From Clostridiaceae bacterium (GTDB taxonomy: Bacteria > Bacillota > Clostridia > Saccharofermentanales > UBA5734): a DNA stretch of 18,383 nt. Each line of letters begins with the position of its first letter. Positions within the stretch are counted from its first letter, which is position 1. The stretch spans positions 1 to 18,383 of the forward strand of contig JAAZFW010000579.1 of NCBI GenBank assembly GCA_012511525.1, written 5' to 3'. The notes under the pieces are model-generated. The model searched no databases. It saw only the letters and a program-made list of their open reading frames with translations, and was not told the origin of the DNA. Below, piece by piece: positions 7,926 to 14,276 of the stretch. Made by a program: the position numbers and the translations under genes.

Positions 7926-8372
7926 TCATGTTTCAGCGACCACGCGGATCTTGAACCGGGCGGTCACGTCCGTGTGCAATCGGGCGTCGACATCGTAGTC
8001 GCCCAGCGTCTTGACCTGGCTGTGGATGGTGATGCCCCGCTTGTCCACCTTGTGCCCCGCCTTTTCCAAAGCGGCGGCGATGTCCATGGTGGTCAGCGAA
8101 CCGTAGAGCCGTCCGCCTTCGCCGCACTTGATCGGCAGTGTGATCACCTTCCCGTCGATGCTGGCCTTGATCTCGCGTGCCTGGGCCAACTCGCGCGCCT
8201 GGCGGACTTTCTCAGCATCTTTGCGTGTTTTAACCACGTTCAGATTGGCGGGTGTCGCCTCGAGAGCCAGTTTTTTATGAAAGAGGAAATTGCGGGCATA
8301 GCCGTCGTGGACTTCGACAATGTCGTCCACCTTGCCAAGCCCCTTGACATCCTCAAGCAGGATCACTTTCAT
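7926..8372 (-). CDS. rplI: 50S ribosomal protein L9
   Basis: The 148-residue product is a standard L9: N-terminal rRNA-binding domain MKVILLEDVKGLGKVDDIVE with the signature GYARNFLFHKKLALEAT (24-40), a long charged helix (about 45-75), and the C-terminal domain with GRLYGSLTTMDIAAAL (87-102). L9 binds 23S rRNA near the L1 stalk and helps maintain reading frame. GGGAGGG lies about 8 nt before the ATG. It starts a transcription unit, with a promoter about 50 nt upstream and the rpsR terminator beyond that. In many Firmicutes gdpP (yybT) lies between rpsR and rplI; it is absent here. Confidence 0.97.
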   Translation of the reverse strand: MKVILLEDVKGLGKVDDIVEVHDGYARNFLFHKKLALEATPANLNVVKTRKDAEKVRQARELAQAREIKASIDGKVITLPIKCGEGGRLYGSLTTMDIAAALEKAGHKVDKRGITIHSQVKTLGDYDVDARLHTDVTARFKIRVVAET

Positions 8373-8420
8373 GCTGCGTCCCTCCCGTCTTAGGATTGAT
8401 CGTCCTGTTTATGTCTTCGT

Positions 8421-8450
8421 ATTGTATCATAAAGCGGTTCTTCCCGGCAG
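8421..8450 (-). promoter_or_regulatory. Promoter for rplI-dnaB-tilS-hpt-ftsH, overlapped by a palindrome
   Basis: On the minus strand TACAAT (8426-8421) is preceded by TGA (extended -10), with CTGCCG (8450-8445) 18 nt upstream as a weak -35. A perfect 13-nt palindrome, CCGGCA-G-TGCCGG (8444-8456), covers the -35 position. It could be an operator or simply a hairpin of the upstream transcript's end. Confidence 0.5.
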
Positions 8451-8473
8451 TGCCGGAACGGTCTTGAAAAATG

Positions 8474-8508
8474 CAAAACCGCGGATTTCCCCAAGAGAAA
8501 ATCCGCGG
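8474..8508 (-). terminator. Intrinsic terminator after rpsR
   Basis: Ten base pairs, CCGCGGATTT (8479-8488) with AAATCCGCGG (8499-8508), loop of 10 nt. On the minus strand the hairpin is followed by TTTTGCATTTTT. It lies 23 nt after the rpsR stop and separates the rpsF-ssb-rpsR unit from rplI. Confidence 0.93.
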
Positions 8509-8531
8509 CTGGACTTTTGGGCGTACCCGGA

Positions 8532-8807
8532 CTATTCGCCGGAAAAGGGCAACAGGGCGATGTGCCTGGCCCGCTTGATCGCGATGGTCAGCTCACGCTG
8601 GTGCCGGGCGCAATTGCCGGACATCCGCTTGGGCAGGATCTTGCCGCGTTCTGAAATGAATTTGCGCAGCCTGCCGGTATCCGTAAATTCGATATGCTCG
8701 ATTTTATCGGCGCAGAATGTGCAGATTTTGCGCCGGGAGCGCCTTTGCCGCATCGGGCGGGAACCGTCACGGTCTCCATCCCGGCTGCCACGTCTCATAT
8801 CTGCCAT
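8532..8807 (-). CDS. rpsR: 30S ribosomal protein S18
   Basis: The 91-residue protein has a basic, Arg/Gly/Asp-rich N-terminal tail (about 25 residues) followed by the S18 core KICTFCADKIEHIEFTD (27-43), the KFISERGKILPKRMSGNCAR segment (49-68) and RHQRELTIAIKRARHIALLP. S18 pairs with S6 on the platform of the 30S subunit. The cysteines CTFC plus NCAR mark the cysteine-containing type. AAAGGAG sits 8 nt before the ATG. It is third in rpsF-ssb-rpsR and ends at a strong terminator. The N-terminal extension with repeated RDGDR-like residues is longer than in Bacillus. Confidence 0.97.
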   Translation of the reverse strand: MADMRRGSRDGDRDGSRPMRQRRSRRKICTFCADKIEHIEFTDTGRLRKFISERGKILPKRMSGNCARHQRELTIAIKRARHIALLPFSGE

Positions 8808-8842
8808 GGGAATATCTCCTTTCGTAAAATAAGGTCAGTGGA

Positions 8843-9277
8843 TCAGATGTCAAAAGGCAGTGTCGTGTCGTCGTCAGAGCCGGGGAAGAATCCTTCGCCG
8901 CCCGCATTGCCGGACTGGGACTGGGTGTTTGTCTGGCCGGACGGTTCGCTGTTATCGCTGCGTTTGGACTCCGTAAAATAGACTTCATCCGCGATCACTT
9001 CCGTGGCAGAATGCCGCTTGCCTTCCGTATCGTCCCAGCTCCGGGTCTGAATGGTGCCGACAACGGCCATCCGCGACCCTTTGCGGAAATACTTGGCGCA
9101 AAACTCCGCCTGCTGCCTCCAGGTGACAACCGGGATAAAATCCGCCTGCCGCTCGCCACTCGCATTCTTGAAGCGGCGATCAACGGCCAGTGTGAACGAG
9201 CACACCGGAATCTGGCTCGCCGTTGTGCGCAGCTCAGGATCACGTGTCAATCGGCCCATCAAAATTGCTTTGTTCAT
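8843..9277 (-). CDS. ssb: Single-stranded DNA-binding protein
   Basis: The 144-residue product has an OB-fold (about residues 1-105) opening MNKAILMGRLTRDPELR, with FTLAVDRRF, FIPVVTWRQQAEFCAKYFRKG and the terminal strand ATEVIADEVYFTE. A disordered Ser/Asn/Gly/Gln-rich linker follows (about 106-132) and the acidic tip DDDTTLPFDI (135-144), the docking site for replication and repair partners. It protects single-stranded DNA as a tetramer. AGAAAGG lies 8 nt before the ATG. Its place between rpsF and rpsR is the conserved Firmicutes arrangement, so this is the main replicative SSB rather than a phage or plasmid copy. Confidence 0.97.
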   Translation of the reverse strand: MNKAILMGRLTRDPELRTTASQIPVCSFTLAVDRRFKNASGERQADFIPVVTWRQQAEFCAKYFRKGSRMAVVGTIQTRSWDDTEGKRHSATEVIADEVYFTESKRSDNSEPSGQTNTQSQSGNAGGEGFFPGSDDDTTLPFDI

Positions 9278-9302
9278 AACACTTGCCTTTCTGACTGTCT
9301 GT

Positions 9303-9590
9303 TCAGTCGTCTGTACGGACTACCAGGTACCGCAGGACGCCTTCCGTTATCTTGAGCACGCGCTCAAGCTCCTTGGGAAACTCCGTGTCCGCACTGAAAT
9401 CGATCAGGACATAATGTCCCTCTTTCTGGTCGTTGATTTCATAAGCGAGCCTGCGCCGACCCCAGACATCGACCTTTTCCACTGTTGCGGAAGCGGCAAC
9501 AAGCGCCTCGATCTTTTCAGACGTCGCTTGGATCGCCTCTTCTCCCATGGCGGGGTTCAGAATGTAGATGGCTTGGTATTTTCTGGCCAA
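9303..9590 (-). CDS. rpsF: 30S ribosomal protein S6
   Basis: S6 forms a complex with S18 on the 30S platform. The product shows the S6 pattern KYQAIYILNPAMGEEAI, then KVDVWGRRRLAYEINDQKEGHYVLIDF and a C-terminal RYLVVRTDD. I start it at the TTG at 9590 (95 residues, MARKYQ...), because AGGAGGTGAT, a near-perfect complement of the 16S rRNA 3' end, lies before it with 8 nt between AGGAGG and TTG. A longer reading from the GTG at 9599 (98 residues) would place the start codon inside that ribosome binding site. First gene of rpsF-ssb-rpsR, with a strong promoter and a two-hairpin leader. Confidence 0.95.
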   Translation of the reverse strand: MARKYQAIYILNPAMGEEAIQATSEKIEALVAASATVEKVDVWGRRRLAYEINDQKEGHYVLIDFSADTEFPKELERVLKITEGVLRYLVVRTDD

Positions 9591-9616
9591 TCGTATCACC
9601 TCCTCCTGGACTAGCG

Positions 9617-9664
9617 GCTCTGCTGCTTGCAGAGCGAGGAAAAATCAGCTGTGTAGAGACACAG
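9617..9664 (-). promoter_or_regulatory. Two-hairpin 5' leader of rpsF, possible autoregulatory element
   Basis: The leader begins with CTGTGT-ctct-ACACAG (9664-9649), followed after CTGA by five T's (9644-9640), which resembles a small attenuator. A second perfect 7-bp hairpin, GCTCTGC with GCAGAGC (9635-9617, loop of 5), ends just before the ribosome binding site. S6:S18 binding to rpsF leaders is known in many bacteria; I cannot confirm that this structure matches that motif. Confidence 0.45.
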
Positions 9665-9672
9665 CACAAAAG

Positions 9673-9701
9673 ACTATAGCATGACCACCATCTTCCGTCA
9701 A
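9673..9701 (-). promoter_or_regulatory. Strong sigma-A promoter for rpsF-ssb-rpsR
   Basis: Minus strand TTGACG (9701-9696), 17-nt spacer, TATAGT (9678-9673), with TGC before the -10 (extended). Each hexamer matches consensus at five of six positions. The predicted start is near 9666, giving a leader of about 75 nt. Confidence 0.88.
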
Positions 9702-9803
9702 GCTGAATTTCCGGGCTCGGCGTGCCGGGCAAGCGGCCTGTTCCTTCCTGTGTGGCTCTATTTTGCCGGACGATGGCCATTCTGTCATGGGGCTGCAGGC
9801 CAT

Positions 9804-11354
9804 TTACGTCTCTTTTTCCAAAAAAGATCGGATCAGCTGCTCCAGCTTGGCCGCTGTCGCCTGGTATTGCCAAACGCTGCGGCCGTACGGGTCGGGAACA
9901 TCCGCCTCGGGCAGGCCGGCGGCTTCACCCAGCGTCTGGATGCGCGAGGCAAGATCCGGCCGGATGGCCAACAAGGCCTTTTTCTGTCCGGCCGTCATGG
10001 TCAGGATGCGCCCGGCTTCGTCCATCAGGCCATCTGTCAGCCGGCGAGCACGGTGTGCCGCAAGGCTGATCCGGTAGTCCTGGTTCATTGCGGCCAGTGC
10101 GCCGGGTGAGGCCAAGTCCCCCGGCATGGCCGAGATTCCGGCCGACTGCCCGGGGGCATCCGACGGTTTGCGCAGCAGGTTGTAGAGTGCAGCGGCCATC
10201 GGGCTGCGGCACGTGTTCCCGGTGCAGACAAAGAGGACCGGGGCTGCTTGGCCGGCTGCCTTGCGCAGCCGGTTCATGTAAGCCGTTCCGACGCCTTCTT
10301 CCGGCATCCCTTCGGCAAAGATGACATCGCAGGCCAGGCGATCCAGCAATCGCAGCCCGTCAAACAAATGGCGGCTTGCCGCGACCGGGTCCGGATAAAG
10401 CCCGTAAGCAAAGCCTGCGCAGCTTCCCGGCGGGAGCGCCGCCAGGTCCTTCGCACCCGCATCCAGCAATCTGCAGGCCGATTTCAACCCGTCAAGCGTC
10501 GCCCGGCTGGCAAACAGGCCCGCCCGATTCCCCTCGCCTGTCAAGGCCCGAATCTGGTTATCCAAGTCTTCGCGCTCGCGATCCGTTTGCGGCGGCTGGA
10601 AAATCTGGACACGGGCCCTGGGCGCGTAATGGCGGTATTTCATCCCGGGCGCACGCGGCGCAGCCGATCCGTCCGACCTATCCGGCAGCACCGCTGACAC
10701 AGGCAGGCCGGCAACCGAGGCGATGTCTTCCGCCGTGATCGAACCGGGCCGCAGGATCACGGGCTTTCCCGTGCTCAGGTCCAGGACGGTCGACTCGAGG
10801 CCGTACTCGCACGGGCCGCCGTCGATCAGGAAAGGAATGCGATCGCCCAAATCCTCCAGGACATGCCAGGCCCGTGTCGGGCTGGGACGCCCGGAGCGGT
10901 TGGCCGATGGTGCGGCAACCGGCACGCGGGCCAGCTGCAGCAGCCGCCTGGCGACGGGATGGGCCGGGAAACGGACGGCGACCGTGTCCAGGCCGGCCGT
11001 GACGATATCGGGAACATGAGATGAACGGGGCAAAACAAGCGTCAGCGGCCCCGGCGCGAAAGCCTCAAGAAGGCGCAGGGCCAAAGGCGGGATCTGCCGC
11101 GCCACGGAGCCCAGCTGGTCCGGGTCGGCCAGGTGAACGATCAGGGGATTGTCCGGGGGCCGGCCTTTGGCCGCGAAAATGCGGGCAACCGCCGCCGGGT
11201 CGTTAGCATCGGCGCCGAGCCCGTATACCGTCTCGGTCGGGAAAGCCACCAGTTGGCCGCGGCGCAAGGCTTCGGCTGCCGGCAGCAGCTTTTCGTCGTC
11301 GATCTGTTCGGGGTCAATCTGGATCAGCTTAAGTTCTAGTCCTCCTGAGCTCAT
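9804..11354 (-). CDS. Fused Sua5 threonylcarbamoyl-AMP synthase and low-molecular-weight (arginine-type) phosphatase
   Basis: One 516-residue reading frame holds two enzymes. Residues about 8-215 are a YrdC/Sua5 domain (VAFPTETVYGLGADA 36-50, KGRP 63-66, PSAN 149-152, STVLDLS 188-194), which makes threonylcarbamoyl-AMP for the t6A37 tRNA modification. The Sua5-type linker RAPGMKYRHYAP (234-245) and C-terminal domain run to about residue 366. From 372 comes a low-molecular-weight phosphatase: catalytic loop CTGNTCRS (377-384) and general-acid loop DPYG (488-491). Thr in the loop (GNT) matches the Bacillus arginine phosphatase YwlE, whereas tyrosine phosphatases usually have Ile there. In Bacillus ywlC (sua5) and ywlE are separate nearby genes. 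The ATG overlaps the prfA stop (ATGA). An AGGAGG lies inside codons 3-5, but no suitable start follows it at normal spacing. No frame break is visible across the junction. Confidence 0.92.
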   Translation of the reverse strand: MSSGGLELKLIQIDPEQIDDEKLLPAAEALRRGQLVAFPTETVYGLGADANDPAAVARIFAAKGRPPDNPLIVHLADPDQLGSVARQIPPLALRLLEAFAPGPLTLVLPRSSHVPDIVTAGLDTVAVRFPAHPVARRLLQLARVPVAAPSANRSGRPSPTRAWHVLEDLGDRIPFLIDGGPCEYGLESTVLDLSTGKPVILRPGSITAEDIASVAGLPVSAVLPDRSDGSAAPRAPGMKYRHYAPRARVQIFQPPQTDREREDLDNQIRALTGEGNRAGLFASRATLDGLKSACRLLDAGAKDLAALPPGSCAGFAYGLYPDPVAASRHLFDGLRLLDRLACDVIFAEGMPEEGVGTAYMNRLRKAAGQAAPVLFVCTGNTCRSPMAAALYNLLRKPSDAPGQSAGISAMPGDLASPGALAAMNQDYRISLAAHRARRLTDGLMDEAGRILTMTAGQKKALLAIRPDLASRIQTLGEAAGLPEADVPDPYGRSVWQYQATAAKLEQLIRSFLEKET

Positions 11355-12424
11355 GGTGCCGCCTCGCCCGTGCTCTGCCGGCTCTTGGACGCCGTCATCA
11401 GGGCATTTAAAATTTCATCGATATCGCCGCCAAGGACACTCTCCAGGCGATAGAGCGTCAGGCCGATGCGGTGGTCCGTGACCCGCCCCTGGTGATAGTT
11501 GTAGGTCCTGATCCGCTCGCTTCGATCCCCGGTGCCCACCTGGCTGCGCCGGTCATCGGCAATCGTTCCGGCCTGCTGCGCGGTCTCGCGCTCCAGCAGC
11601 CTGGCTTTCAGCACCGCCATCGCCTTGTCCTTGTTCTTGTATTGCGAGCGCTGGTCCTGGCAGGTCACCACGAGGCCGGTCGGTTTGTGGGTGATGCGGA
11701 TGGCCGAATCGGTCCGGTTGACGTGCTGCCCGCCGGCGCCCGACGCCCTGAAAGTGTCAATCTCGAGGTCGTTGGGATTGATCGAGACCTCGACATCGTC
11801 CGCTTCCGGGAGTACGGCGACCGTCACGGTCGATGTGTGGATGCGACCGCCTGACTCCGTGACCGGGACGCGCTGCACGCGATGCACACCGCTTTCGAAA
11901 CGCAGCCGCGAATAGGCTCCCCGCCCCTCGACCAGGAAAACCGCTTCCTTGAAACCCCCGATCTCCGTCTCGTGGACATCGACCATCTGGACATGCCAGC
12001 CCCTGCTGTCGGCATACAAGCTGTACATGCGGTAGAGCACCGCCGCAAACAGGGCCGCCTCTTCACCGCCGGCGCCGGCCCGGATCTCCATGACGACATT
12101 TCGCGCGTCATTGGGGTCCTTCGGACTCACCGCCTCGTTGAGGCGCTCTTCCAGTTCGCGCATCCGGGTGTCCAGCTGTGCGAGCTCGTCGCGGACCAAC
12201 TCCCGAAATTCCTGGTCATCCGAATCAGTCAGGAGCCGCCGATGCTGCTCGATCGCATCGCCAAGACCTGACCATTCTTGATAGTCGTGCACGACCGGTT
12301 CCAAATCGGCATGTTCCTGTACCAGGCGCAGGTAACGGTTCTGGTCCGCGATGACGGCGGGGTCGGCCAGCAGGATATTCAGTTCATCGAATCGGTTCGC
12401 CAGAACCTTCAGTTGTTCGAACAT
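11351..12424 (-). CDS. prfA: Peptide chain release factor 1
   Basis: RF1 reads UAA and UAG stop codons and triggers peptide release. The 357-residue product has the N-terminal helical domain, MEIRAGAGGEEAALFA (112-127), the stop-codon-reading tripeptide PVT in RVPVTESGGRIHTS (185-198), and the GGQ loop at 231-233 in RASGAGGQHVNRTDSAIR. The PxT motif, rather than SPF, makes it RF1 and not RF2. Length is normal. GAGGAG lies about 14 nt before the ATG, a rather long spacing, overlapping the end of the DUF1836 gene region. It shares an operon with prmC, whose product methylates the GGQ glutamine, but two DUF genes separate them. Its stop overlaps the start of the sua5 fusion. Confidence 0.97.
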   Translation of the reverse strand: MFEQLKVLANRFDELNILLADPAVIADQNRYLRLVQEHADLEPVVHDYQEWSGLGDAIEQHRRLLTDSDDQEFRELVRDELAQLDTRMRELEERLNEAVSPKDPNDARNVVMEIRAGAGGEEAALFAAVLYRMYSLYADSRGWHVQMVDVHETEIGGFKEAVFLVEGRGAYSRLRFESGVHRVQRVPVTESGGRIHTSTVTVAVLPEADDVEVSINPNDLEIDTFRASGAGGQHVNRTDSAIRITHKPTGLVVTCQDQRSQYKNKDKAMAVLKARLLERETAQQAGTIADDRRSQVGTGDRSERIRTYNYHQGRVTDHRIGLTLYRLESVLGGDIDEILNALMTASKSRQSTGEAAP

Positions 12425-12442
12425 GACAGGCGGGTCTACTCC

Positions 12443-13048
12443 TCACTTTTTCTTTTTCCCTTCCGCGGCCGGCTCTGCCTTTTCTCCTGCGGCCAGCTGA
12501 TCCAGGGCATCCAGCAGCTTCTCCACGACCAGCACGCGCATGCGTGCCTCCACGCTCAGTTCAAGCGCCAGCTTGCGCAGCGCCGTGCGCTGCCCCTGTT
12601 CGTCGAGATCCTGGGCCTGCAGATGGCTCAAAATGTCCCGCACGTCGGCGGCACTGGTCTTCAGGCAGTGGCTGTGGACATTGAGGAAGTACTGGTAGAG
12701 CCGGGACGCATCCTCCGACTCGCGGCAACCGTCAAGAAGCTTGTTCAGATCCTGCATGGACAGGACAGGCTTGAGCGCGGCGGTGATCATCAGGAGGGCC
12801 AGGTGAACCGGATGGTATTTCTTGCCCTCGGCACGCGGGATCAGGTTGTCCTTGATGTAGTTGTTGATCATCGCGGCCGTCAGCAGGCGGTCCTGCTCGT
12901 CCTTGAGGTACAGGCCCAGCTGGCGGTCGATATAGGTCTGCACCTGGTCCATGTACAATCCGATGTCCGGCAGCATCTGCCAGTCGGCCATCTGGCTGCC
13001 TTCCAGGCGTTCCAGCCAGTCCAGCAGCGGTTCAAGTGCGTTCGGCAT
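12443..13048 (-). CDS. DUF1836 family protein, MerR-like HTH
   Basis: The 201-residue product matches my memory of the Firmicutes DUF1836 family: WQMLPDIGLYMDQVQTYID (23-41) and LLTAAMINNYIKDNLIPRAE (55-74) followed by GKKYHPVHLALLMI (75-88). This last part resembles a MerR-type winged helix, so DNA binding is plausible but unproven. The remainder is helical with a lysine-rich end (AEGKKKK). I chose the ATG at 13048 because AAGGAG sits 10 nt upstream and the family similarity starts just after it; the open frame extends to 13141 with unrelated Arg-rich sequence. The start overlaps the end of the DUF951 gene by 17 nt. No enzyme motif is visible. The function is unknown. Confidence 0.8.
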   Translation of the reverse strand: MPNALEPLLDWLERLEGSQMADWQMLPDIGLYMDQVQTYIDRQLGLYLKDEQDRLLTAAMINNYIKDNLIPRAEGKKYHPVHLALLMITAALKPVLSMQDLNKLLDGCRESEDASRLYQYFLNVHSHCLKTSAADVRDILSHLQAQDLDEQGQRTALRKLALELSVEARMRVLVVEKLLDALDQLAAGEKAEPAAEGKKKK

Positions 13049-13376
13049 CTTTGTCACGCTCCTTATTGCGATCTGTCGGCCGGGGCGGCGGCGCGCCGGC
13101 CATCCGGACAACTTTTCCGGTCGGAGACGTTTTTTTTGCATCGGGCGCCGTGACGGCTGGCCCTGACGCTATAACGGGTTCGTCTTGAACCGATTTGACG
13201 GCCTTCTCCAGCTTGGCCCGCGTCAACTGGACAACACGGCCGCAAGTCAGGCACTTCAGGGTTATCTCGGCGCCCGCGCGTTCGACCTGCCACAGAAAGC
13301 TGCCGCAAGGATGCGGTTTCTTCATCCGCAGGATCTCTCCGGTCTTGAACGGATAGAGGTGAAAGCGCCCTGGCAT
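13032..13376 (-). CDS. DUF951 family small protein with extended C-terminus
   Basis: The first 65 residues match DUF951 (Bacillus YyzM-like): FKTGEILRMKKPHPCGSFLW (10-29), then AEITLKCLTCGRVVQLTRAK (36-55). The three cysteines C24, C42 and C45 suggest a metal-binding or SH3-like fold with a zinc-knuckle part; the function is unknown. The family is usually about 65 residues; this one has a further ~45-residue Pro/Lys/Asp-rich, probably disordered tail. GAGGAGG is 7 nt before the ATG, and the gene starts 12 nt after the prmC stop. In many Clostridia DUF951 genes lie near rpsF; here it is between prmC and the DUF1836 gene. Confidence 0.82.
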   Translation of the reverse strand: MPGRFHLYPFKTGEILRMKKPHPCGSFLWQVERAGAEITLKCLTCGRVVQLTRAKLEKAVKSVQDEPVIASGPAVTAPDAKKTSPTGKVVRMAGAPPPRPTDRNKERDKDAERT

Positions 13377-13388
13377 GGATCGTCCTCC

Positions 13389-14276
13389 TCACGGCGCCGC
13401 TTGTCCGACCGTGACGCGCAAATGGCCGCCAAAATCAGGCACGGACGGACGGACGGCAAACCCTTTTTCAGTCAGTATAGCAGAAACAGCCCCGGCCTGG
13501 TCATATCCGTGTTCGAGGGCCAGGAATCCGCCGCAGACAAGGTGCGCGGGCGCTTCCCGGGCCAGGCGGCGATAGAAGGCCAAGCCGTCCGGACCGCCGT
13601 CAAGGGCTGACCGGGGTTCGTAACCGGAGACTTCAGGCATCAGCTCACCAATCTGACCGCTTGGAATATAGGGCGGATTCGCGGTGATCAGATCGAATAG
13701 AGCCTCGCCCTGGGGAAAGAGGTCTGCCTGCACCAGGCGCAGCGCGACACGTTCGGGCAGCAGATGGCTGTTGATTCGCGCCCAGGCCAGGGCGTCGGGT
13801 TCGCGGTCGACCAGGCAGAGCCGAACCTGATAGCCATCCCGGTCCAGCTGCCAAGCCAGGCTGATGCCAACGGCGCCGGATCCGGTGCAGGTGTCGAGCA
13901 GCCGGACCGGACCGGGGCTGCCGCGCTCAGCCAGGCAGCGGCGGGCCGTCTCGACCAGGATCTCGCTGTCCGGCCGCGGGATGAGGGTGCCGGGGCCGAC
14001 TGAAAAATCCAAACCGGAGAACACGGTCCGGCCCAGGATATACGCGAGCGGCTCACGTGCGGCCCGTCGTTTTGCCAGCTGATGAAGCAACCTGGCCTCA
14101 TCTTGCGACACCGGGCGGTCGGGCTCGGCCAGCAGCCGGGAAATCGGAAGTTCCAGCGTTGCGGCAACCATCAGGAGCGCTTCGTGCCTGGCCTCGTCGA
14201 TGGCGGCGAGGACCAGTTGACCGGCCAGTTCGCGGCGGATCGACCGGACCGTTGCCGCTTCGTGCCGGTTGATCAC
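13389..14276 (-). CDS. prmC: Release factor glutamine methyltransferase
   Basis: PrmC (HemK) methylates the glutamine of the GGQ loop in release factors using S-adenosylmethionine. The 295-residue product has an N-terminal helical substrate-binding domain including EPLAYILGRTVFSGLDF (75-91) and TLIPRPDSEILVE (97-109), the SAM-binding motif LLDTCTGSGAVGISL (126-140), the acidic residue in CLVDREPDALAWA (154-166) and the catalytic NPPY (200-203). The start is a GTG overlapping the DUF1385 stop (GTGA). No ribosome binding site is evident, so coupling is likely. The target gene prfA lies in the same run of genes. A run of four ACGG units near the 3' end (13441-13456) is coding. Confidence 0.96.
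   Translation of the reverse strand: MINRHEAATVRSIRRELAGQLVLAAIDEARHEALLMVAATLELPISRLLAEPDRPVSQDEARLLHQLAKRRAAREPLAYILGRTVFSGLDFSVGPGTLIPRPDSEILVETARRCLAERGSPGPVRLLDTCTGSGAVGISLAWQLDRDGYQVRLCLVDREPDALAWARINSHLLPERVALRLVQADLFPQGEALFDLITANPPYIPSGQIGELMPEVSGYEPRSALDGGPDGLAFYRRLAREAPAHLVCGGFLALEHGYDQAGAVSAILTEKGFAVRPSVPDFGGHLRVTVGQAAP

Noticed and set aside
9702..9803. Terminator between the sua5 fusion and the rpsF promoter
   Set aside because: The GC-rich stretch contains direct repeats of GCCCGG and only very short inverted pairs, with no T-run, so no intrinsic terminator can be supported. Read-through or Rho-dependent ending is possible.
13049..13141. N-terminal 31-codon extension of the DUF1836 gene
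   Set aside because: The added residues are Arg/Lys/Pro-rich and come from the overlapping DUF951 coding sequence in another frame; the inner ATG has a proper ribosome binding site.
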